Origin: Ariolimax columbianus
Taxonomy: Eukaryota > Mollusca > Gastropoda > Stylommatophora > Arionidae
Assembly (NCBI GenBank): GCA_036924085.1
Contig: JAVGWX010000013.1
Span: forward strand, 43,043,675 to 43,107,674
Length of the DNA stretch: 64,000 bases
Reading direction: 5' to 3'
Part shown: positions 26,601-35,600 of the stretch, in pieces
How the letters are laid out: each line of letters starts with the position of its first letter
Position numbering within the stretch: position 1 is the stretch's first letter
Program-made: the position numbers and the translations under genes
Notes under the pieces: model-generated
The model's input: only the letters and a program-made list of their open reading frames with translations
What the model was told of the DNA's origin: nothing
Databases searched by the model: none

Positions 26601-29600
26601 GCTTATGCGCTGCTCAGCATCTTTATCCCAGTTTTGGCGACAGCAGAGAATTATGTTTTAATTAGGATAGGCCTATCTGTTTTCACTTCAAACATATTTA
26701 TGACATCTATATGAACAAACTAAATAGAATAATTGACACAAAAATTGAGTCCACACTGATTGAAAAAGAAAATATGCTTTCAAAACTGTATCAAAGTCGA
26801 TCTACACTTTCGCGGCTGCAATCGGTAAAAGCGGAAGTACCAGTAGTTTACTATCAAATCAGCCGCATTTTTATACTTTTCTATGGTGCACCATTTGTGT
26901 TATTTATGAAAATATCGCCACTTGTCAACGTGGTCAATTTTCAGCGCCAATCCATTTTACAGCCTTCGGTGCGCAAACTGGTGTTTTCTGTCTGCAAAAA
27001 TAACAGACTGCAGCGAGGTAAAGGTTAATATTTCTTTTTATCATACCTAACATTGCATTTGCCTTTTTCACTGCTATCTTAGTTACATTTGTAGGCAGCA
27101 TCAAAGGCAACAGATATCTGTGACAGTTTTGTAGCATATTAATAGACAACCTGTTTAGAATACTAAGTTGCTCAGGCAATGTAAAGTGCCCCTCAAGTTC
27201 ACTAACATAATTTTAAAAATTGTTGAAGATATGAGATGTAGAGTTCTTTATGAAGGCCACCTTTCTGGGACCTATGATATGTTGTTGAATGCCCACAATG
27301 AGTAGGTTTACTCTTTTGTGCGCCCTGAAAACAACGTTAAGTGGCGGGTTGCAGTAGCTTTCCTCACATCGCTAGCGTGCTGATGAAGGTAGACTGGGGT
27401 CCTCCAGGCAGTTGTGCTGTGCTTGGTTTCATCTGTGTGTCGCTCACTGCTACAGGGATCACGTCGTCAATCCCTCACCTTGTTAGCCAGGCTGTCATGA
27501 AAACAGCCCGTTTCTAGGGAGGGCTGCGATGTCTGATCAGTATGTTTTTCCTGACCAGATGTTAGTCTTCCTCCCTGGGACCTTTGATATAAGAACTGCT
27601 GTGTGACAAATATTTCTCTTATTACCATTTCTATTTCTACTGGTTGTTGACTGGATTATGAAGACGACAACATAAACCAACAAAAATGGAATTAAGTGAA
27701 ATTTGTCAAAACAACTTAATAATCTGAACTTTGCCGATGACCTGGCTGTTCTGTCTCATAACTACAGTTGTATGCAAAAAATGTGTATACTTGATGATAG
27801 ATCTCAGAAATTTGAAGTGAGAATACACAGAAAAAATCCAAAATATTATGGGAATACATGCAACTAGTGACAATCAGGTAAAGTTTTTGGACACACTCCT
27901 GCAGGATTGGGAATTATTTTTATATCTTGGTAGCAATGTAGGCAAAGTGGGAGGTACAGATATAGATATTCAAATAAGAATACAACAGTCAAGAGAAGCT
28001 TTCATTGTATTGTGGAACTTACGGAAATCTACAGAAATTAAGTCCAACACAAAAATAACAAGCATTCTTCAACTACAAGTGTAAATCCTTTTTCTAGCAT
28101 GTTTTTGTACGGTTGCAAATACTTTTTCTAGCATGTTTTTTTTGTACGGTTGCGGCGTTACGTTAAAATATAACTTCAATCGTTATCCAGTCGTGGATAA
28201 TTCTGTCGAGGTGTGTCTTTCAGGCCGTGCCATGTTCCCAAATTCATTACATTTAAGTTTTATTCAAAATAAAATAAATTCTGAACAAATTTACTTAAAA
28301 TTATGATCTAAACATTGTAAGACACATAATTCGTGAGGTATTTATTATAAAGATTATATATTGGTATGAAGGGTTAAATGTATAGGTAAGAATTGGAAAA
28401 ACAATTTCTTTTTACTGAACACATCTGTTTTGCTTATATATTTGTCCGATCCGTTGTTGTTAAATGTATACAATGAGTAAGATTACTCTTGTGAACACCC
28501 TGGAAAGGACGTTAATTTGCAGGTTGTCGTAGCTTTCCTCACATCCCGACTGATGAAAGTGGACCGGGGTCCTCCAGGTGGTGCACTAAGCTTGGCTTCA
28601 TCTGCATATCGCTCACTACTATGGAGATGACGTCGATCCCTCAGCTTGTTAGCCAGGCTGCCATGAAAACAGCCCATTTCCAGGAAGGACTACGAGGGTC
28701 TTGACCAGTATGTCTTGCCTTACCAGACATTAGTCTTCCTTCCCGTCAATTCCGTTACACATACCTTTCTTGTTATACATCTCAGCCAAACTATGATTCG
28801 TGCGTGTGTTGAATATCCACAAGTAATCCAGGTGCATGATCATTGGTCAGATCAAATAATAAATAATTTCTTGGGTCTTGTGACCTCACTTTCCTTGCGC
28901 TAAATTTGTCAGCTTTAAAACGTAAAAACTTTCTCAGATGTGTGCACATTAGAAGTAACTCTACAGTTAAACATCATTTGCTCATGCATCTTGTAGTTCG
29001 CCAAAAAAAAAGAAAATCCCACAAACTAAATAACAAAACGCAAATGAATATTTCAGAAGTCTGCGTTAGTCATAACTGGTCACAATTTTCATTTTTACAG
29101 CTGCCGATGAGGGTGTCTGTGAGCTGGAAATAGTTAATCTGGCATATTCTGTCAATAGAAAACTATTACAGTTACTATTTTACTGCCCCTTGTATATCTA
29201 CTATTGATGAATGAAAGACAAATACAACATTTAATATATCTGGTTGTCCTACATATTTTAATAACATAAGTAACACTTACCCTAACTTATTCTTGCATTA
29301 CAAAAAGTCAGAAAATAAACACTCCCTATTGAATGTTTACCCATGCTCCTAGTGGCATGAACAGTGGTTTTTTAAATAAAAAAGGAAGTAGCATGTCCTT
29401 TGCAGTACGTCGCTTCTTACAACCGCCAACTTATTCGGCGGGTATAAGTTTCTTGGCAATTTATAGTACGGTAGGTTGCCATTGCTTTCCGCATGTGGAG
29501 GAGAGAAAAAAAACTATTTTCTGCCGAACTGGACACAAGCCTGGTTCGAATCGGGTGCGTTGGGATTGTGAAACGGATGGCTTCACACCTAGGCCGCGCA

Positions 29601-32600
29601 GCCCTCCTCCATGAAAAGAGAATACAAAATATAGTTTATGATCTAGCAATAGTTATGCAGTGAATCCCTGGACACTCAAACACACCTGGCAATAACAAAG
29701 CAAGCAAACTAGCAAAAAAGGATTAAAACAAGAATTGCCACATACATCAACTACTCTATAAACAGTCAATTAGCACATAAGAACAGCAAATAAAGAAACT
29801 TGACTGAACAGATGGAAATGGGAAACACATAATGGGAGGTCTACAGACATATGGCAAGCCTCCATTCCAAATGATGGCATCAGTCAACTAACAAGGAAGA
29901 ATCAGAACAAGGAAGAATCATATGCTATGTTTTGCAGCTGAGAACCCAGCACCTCCAACTTAACAAGCACCTGAACAGAATCCAATCACAACACACTTCA
30001 GAGTGCCAGCTGTATACACACTAGTACGAACCTTTGATAATCATCTCTTTGAGTGCTCAGCGCTCAACAATGTAGAAAAATGCTTCTTCCTCCAAGACCA
30101 GATAAAAGGAACATTTTGTACAACACTAAACAACAACTAACTGACAAAGGTAGATACCATTACATCCATAGCAACAACATGATCTAGCATCTACACCCCG
30201 ACTCACCTACAGGACCTAATCTTTCGGGTTCCACCTGGAACATGAGGTTCCCATTTTGGACCATCTTCTTCCACTGCCCATAAGGCAGACTTATATGTCC
30301 ACCTTTAAAAGGTATTCACATGGTATTATTTGGCCTCCCCACTCTTCTCTTTTCCTGTTGGTTCTAATCCAATGCTTATCTGGTTATATTAATAGATTTA
30401 TTTTTCTAAAGGTGTCATACCCGTCTCCACTTTCTCTTCCAAATCTCCAGCATTATTTGTTGTTTTTTTGTTCTCTTCCAAATCTCCAGCATTATGTGTT
30501 GTTTTTTGTTCTCTTCCAAATCTCCAACATTGTTTATGTTTTTTGTTCTCTTCCAAATCTCCAGCTTTATTTATGTTTTTTGTAGCAAGTCAGTGTTTGT
30601 TATTACATCTGGTCATAATTTTTTTAGTCAGAGAGTGGTGAACGCTTAGAATGCATTGCCACAGGAAGTAGTGGAGGCAAGGACAGTTGATGCATTTAAG
30701 AAAGATTGTGTGCGCATGACCTTTATAGCAAGGAAGTGTAAATGAACCTGGGTGTGTACATACACTGCAGAGTCTTCTAAACCAGTATAAAGATTTTAAA
30801 ATGTTAAGTTATCATCTTTGCCGATGATGGCAACTGTTATTATTGCTATGTGACATAACCATCTTTTGCTTAAGGTCTGCTGTATGGATATGATACTTTG
30901 AGCAATGTGCCATGTTTTCAAATTATACAGTAGGACTGTTTTTACATTAGTGTTGAACAACCACATTTTATTTCACTCAGAGAATATTAGGTATATATAA
31001 TTGAAAGTTTATCCTTAGTGAATATTAAACATAGATAATTGAAAGTTTATCCTTAGTGAATATTAAACATACATAATTGAAAGTTTATCTTTAGTGAATA
31101 TTAAACATACATAATTGAAAGTTTATCCTTAGTGAATATTAAACATAGATAATTTAAAGCAAATCTGGCTTCATTAATCTTGGTTTGTTTGTCAGTGTTG
31201 CATCCAAAATAGGTCAATCTGCACATCTTCAATTAAACTAAAAAATTAATATTCATGAATTCTTTTTGTTTCTTTTTAGTTTCAAATTTAATTAGTTTTG
31301 TTTGTCTTTTCCTGGCTATCTTGTCTGCAGACATAGATAATGTACAATAACAAAGTTTTGCAGTTGTTTGTCAAATGTCTATTATATTCTTATATTCCTG
31401 TTTGCTAGTTCATCCAGTCCTTATACATAAGGAAGATTTGTAGAACTTGACAGTGAAACTATTTTTATGATGATAATAAATAAATGTTTTATCTACAGCA
31501 CGTTACCAAGCACATAAGAAAGTGCCAGACAAGTCTTTCTGATGCTAACTCACAATGTATGTATGGAGAAGCCATCAAGACAGAGGTTCAACTGACTATT
31601 GAGCTGATGTTGCTGGCCTGTAGGTAAGTAATCCATTGAAAACTCCAGCAAAACACATTTGTGTGCTTGGTATGAACTATTGCGAGAAAAGACTAACGTT
31701 AGGGTTGGACAAAACATTGATCAGACTATGTTAGTCAGGATCAAGTGAAACATACTGATTAGACTAGTCAGGGTCAAGTAAAACATGCTGATCAGACTGT
31801 TTGTCAGGGTCAGGTGAAACATGCTAATCAGACTGTTAGTCAGGGACAGGTGAAACATGCTGATCAGACTGTTAGTCAGGGTCAGGTGAAACATGCTGAT
31901 CAGACTGTTAGTCAGGGTCAGGTGAAACATGCTGTCAAGTGGTGAGCTTACTGAGGAGCCTCACATTACACTACAGCCAGGAGAGCCCTGGTCCACCTTC
32001 TCAAGTACTCCTCAGGATGTGAGGAGAGCCACTTTAACCTGCCACATTAGAAAGTTGTCAAGAGTACCTTACTAAAGTTGATGTGACATTAGTAACAATG
32101 TGAATTATTTTAATAGGAGAAAGAGATGGGCAGGTTGAGGAGGAGAGAGAAAACATGGTCAGGGAAACGGGTGGATTAAGAGGGGAAAATCAGCGGAGAG
32201 AAAACAGGAAGGACAATGGAAATGAAGAGGGATGAGGAAAGATGTTAAAGAATGATCTACCTTCATAATTATCCCAGGCAATGTCGTGTACCACATCCAG
32301 TCTCCTATTTATGGCATGAAAATGTCTACCAATTAGACAATCTACTCTTCGTTGATTTAATCTTTGCAGTCTATTAGTTTCCAAGGTATTTGAGCTGGTT
32401 GACAGGCTTCCAGGTTCTGTATTTCCAGGGTAATATGATGTCTCTTCTCTCTCAAGATGACTGTGTTTCTGTTTTAAAGCTGCTGATAGTCATCTCTCTC
32501 TTCTCCACCTCTTCCTTCCAGATTTGCAAGCTGGTCTGGAGGTACCTCTGATTTGGTGATCAAATGCCAACTTTGATATAAAAACAGGTCTCATCTTCCA

Positions 32601-35600
32601 GTACCTGACTGCATAATGTCCTATCCTTACAGGCTTTCATGACATCATCCTTGAAAGTATGATAAGATATGTTGCTGTTGTTTCAAGTGCCCACAATGAG
32701 TAGGTCTTCTCTTGTGTGCGCCCTGAAAAGCATGTTAAGTGACAGGTTGTAGTAGCTTTCCTCACATCCCGATGGTGCTGATGGTGGACCAGGGCCCTCC
32801 AGGCTGTTGTGCTATGCCTTGCTTCATCTGTGTGTCGCTCACTACTACAGGGATCACATCAATCCCTCACCTTGTTAGTCAGGCTGCCATGAAAACAGCC
32901 CATTTCCAAGGAGGGCTGCCAGGAAGCTGAGGTGAGGGTCTTGGCCAGTATATTTTGCCTGACCCTGATGTTAGTCTTCATCTCCATAAAATTATCAAAT
33001 GATGCCCTGGTTTACACCATTAGTGGTCCTGAACGCTGACTTTTTTTTCACTTACTTAGTTTCTGCAAGTTTTAGAGAATTTTGGTACAGCACAAATCAA
33101 GGGTGCTGAAATGTTCTTTCTTTGCTCTTAAATATCATTTATATCCCTCATATCTCATTATCATACAGCTTAACCTGTAACACACCCTTGTCCGATCCTC
33201 TCTAACCAACTCCGCTTACAAAAATGTTGTGCGGAAAAACAAATTTTTGTTTGGAACGGAGCCACTCCCAACAGCCATTTTTTACTGCTGAATACGTCCC
33301 CCATATATACACGGTATTTTGCCGGTTAAAGTATCATATGTTCGATTACAAATGACTTTTGAACAGTTTTAATTTTGTATACGCCGTTTGGAGCAAGCCG
33401 ACTTTTTGCGAAAGGTGAAGTAGGTTGTTGGGAACGATCTTTATCGAGTAGATCTGTTTATTTTGTTTGTTTAAGTGACAGAACTACATTTGAATTGGAA
33501 ACTAACAGTTGTGTCAATAGTGTAAACACAGTATCGATACATTGTTGTGGTTTCCATGGTTTTCTATCGGAGCGACTAGGCCTAGCAGTCGATTCAACAT
33601 TTTTTCCTAGATTTTCATAAATTTTCAACTTCGTCTTTTTGAATCTCAGAAACTAACAAACGCACAACAAAAACAATAACACCCACATGTTCGCTATTCA
33701 ATTGTGTCTCTACACACAAGAAAATCATATTTATTGACAAACAGTAAAGTTAAAAATTTTGAAAGTCGACTACCATAGCGAGAAATTCAGAAATTAATTA
33801 GGTCAAATTTTCGCATTAAAAACAGTCGGCGTGAAGAAGGTTAAACCTCGAATGGGTTGAAGACTGAGATATATTAGGCCGGGGAATTAAGGCTACTTTC
33901 CCCAGCATTATAAATTTATATTTTACTCTGCAATGTAAAGTGGCAGAAAGAATATGCTGAAGATGCAGCACAGTGAATGAGCTGACAGCAGTCAGCGACT
34001 TGTAGATGACTGCTTGCGAATCAGAACTGACCAAGATCCTAATCCGTCTCCAAGCAGTGGCCCTGAAAACAAGCTGCACTGGCTTAGTTTGGCTAAGAGA
34101 ATATGTTTCACAATGGAAAGGCAAACCCAGTACCCAATAAAGCCAGCTGAAAGGTGCAAATATCACAGCCTTGCTGTAAACTGTGACACAAATTCATAAC
34201 GTACTTTTCATAACTAGATGAAGGCAGGAAGAATACCCCAAACGATTCTACCAATTATCCAGTATTATCCAGGTTGTTGTACTTTCATCTCCGAACTGGT
34301 CACAACAGAATGAGACACCACCTGCACACCAATTCAAGATAGGTATCACATATATTCCTGCAGCCTGACAAACATGACAGCAGCACATGACCTTCACCAC
34401 TGCTCACAGATCTGAGAAGGATGTGTCCTACTTCCCTCCAGGAGAAACTGGGCAACTTTGTTGAGATCTTGAAAAAGACACAGACTTTATTGGAGAATCT
34501 GGGATCCAAGTCTAAATGAGCAATGGTTGCAGAAGAAGAAGAAGTATATTTTGTCATAGGTAGGAAAAGTCTAGGCCATACTGGACTTCGAACTCATGTT
34601 TCCTGACTACAAAACCAGCATCTTAACATTTTGACTGATTTTATTATCACATTTAAATGTTTTGTATGTTTTTTTGTGTGTAAATAATCAATTCTTTTTT
34701 TCTAAAGGGTTGGCAAGGCACTTGTACTGTCAGGTCGTAAGCCAGAAAAGCAAACCGGCTTTGGAGTTGTCAACTTTGGAATCAGTAACCTGACAGTCAC
34801 AACTCGAACTGACCTGGCAAACAAGTATGTACAAACAATTGTTTTTGTATGTGTTTAATAGCATTTTCACTTGAAAGCCATTTTAACCTGTAGCAATCCA
34901 ATGTCCGATCCCTTTGGACCAGCTCGGCCTGCAAAAACGGTGTGCGGAAAAAAAAATTTATTTTTTGAACGGAGTCACTCCTGACAGCCATTTTTTACTG
35001 CTGACTACGCCCTCCATATATACACGATATTTTGCCGGTTAAAGTATCGTGTGTTCGATTACAAATGGCTTTTGAACAGTTTTAATTTTGTATACGCCGT
35101 TTGGAGCAAGCCGACTTTTTGCGAAAGGGGAAGTAGGTTGTTGAGAAAGATTTTTATCGCGTAGATCTGTTTATTTTGTTTGTTTAAATGAAAGAACTAC
35201 GTTTGAATTGGAAACTAACAGTTGTGTAGATATTGTAAACACAGTATCGATACGTTGTTGTGGTTTCCATGGTTTTCTATCGAAGCGACTAGGCCTAGTG
35301 GTCGAGTCCAAATTTTTTCCGAGATTTTCATAAATTTTCAACTTCATCTTTTTAAATCTCAAAAACTAACAAACATACAACAAAAACAATAACACCCACA
35401 TGTTCGTTATGCTATTGTGTATCTATCTACACGCCAGAAAATCATATTTATTGACAAACAAACATAAAAGTTACAAATTTTGAAAGACGACTACCACAGC
35501 GACTAATTAAGAAAATTAATTAGGTCAAATTTTTTTCAAAAATATATTGGAGTGCGTAAGGTTAATCAAATATAGATTGTAAACACATTTTGTAATTTGT

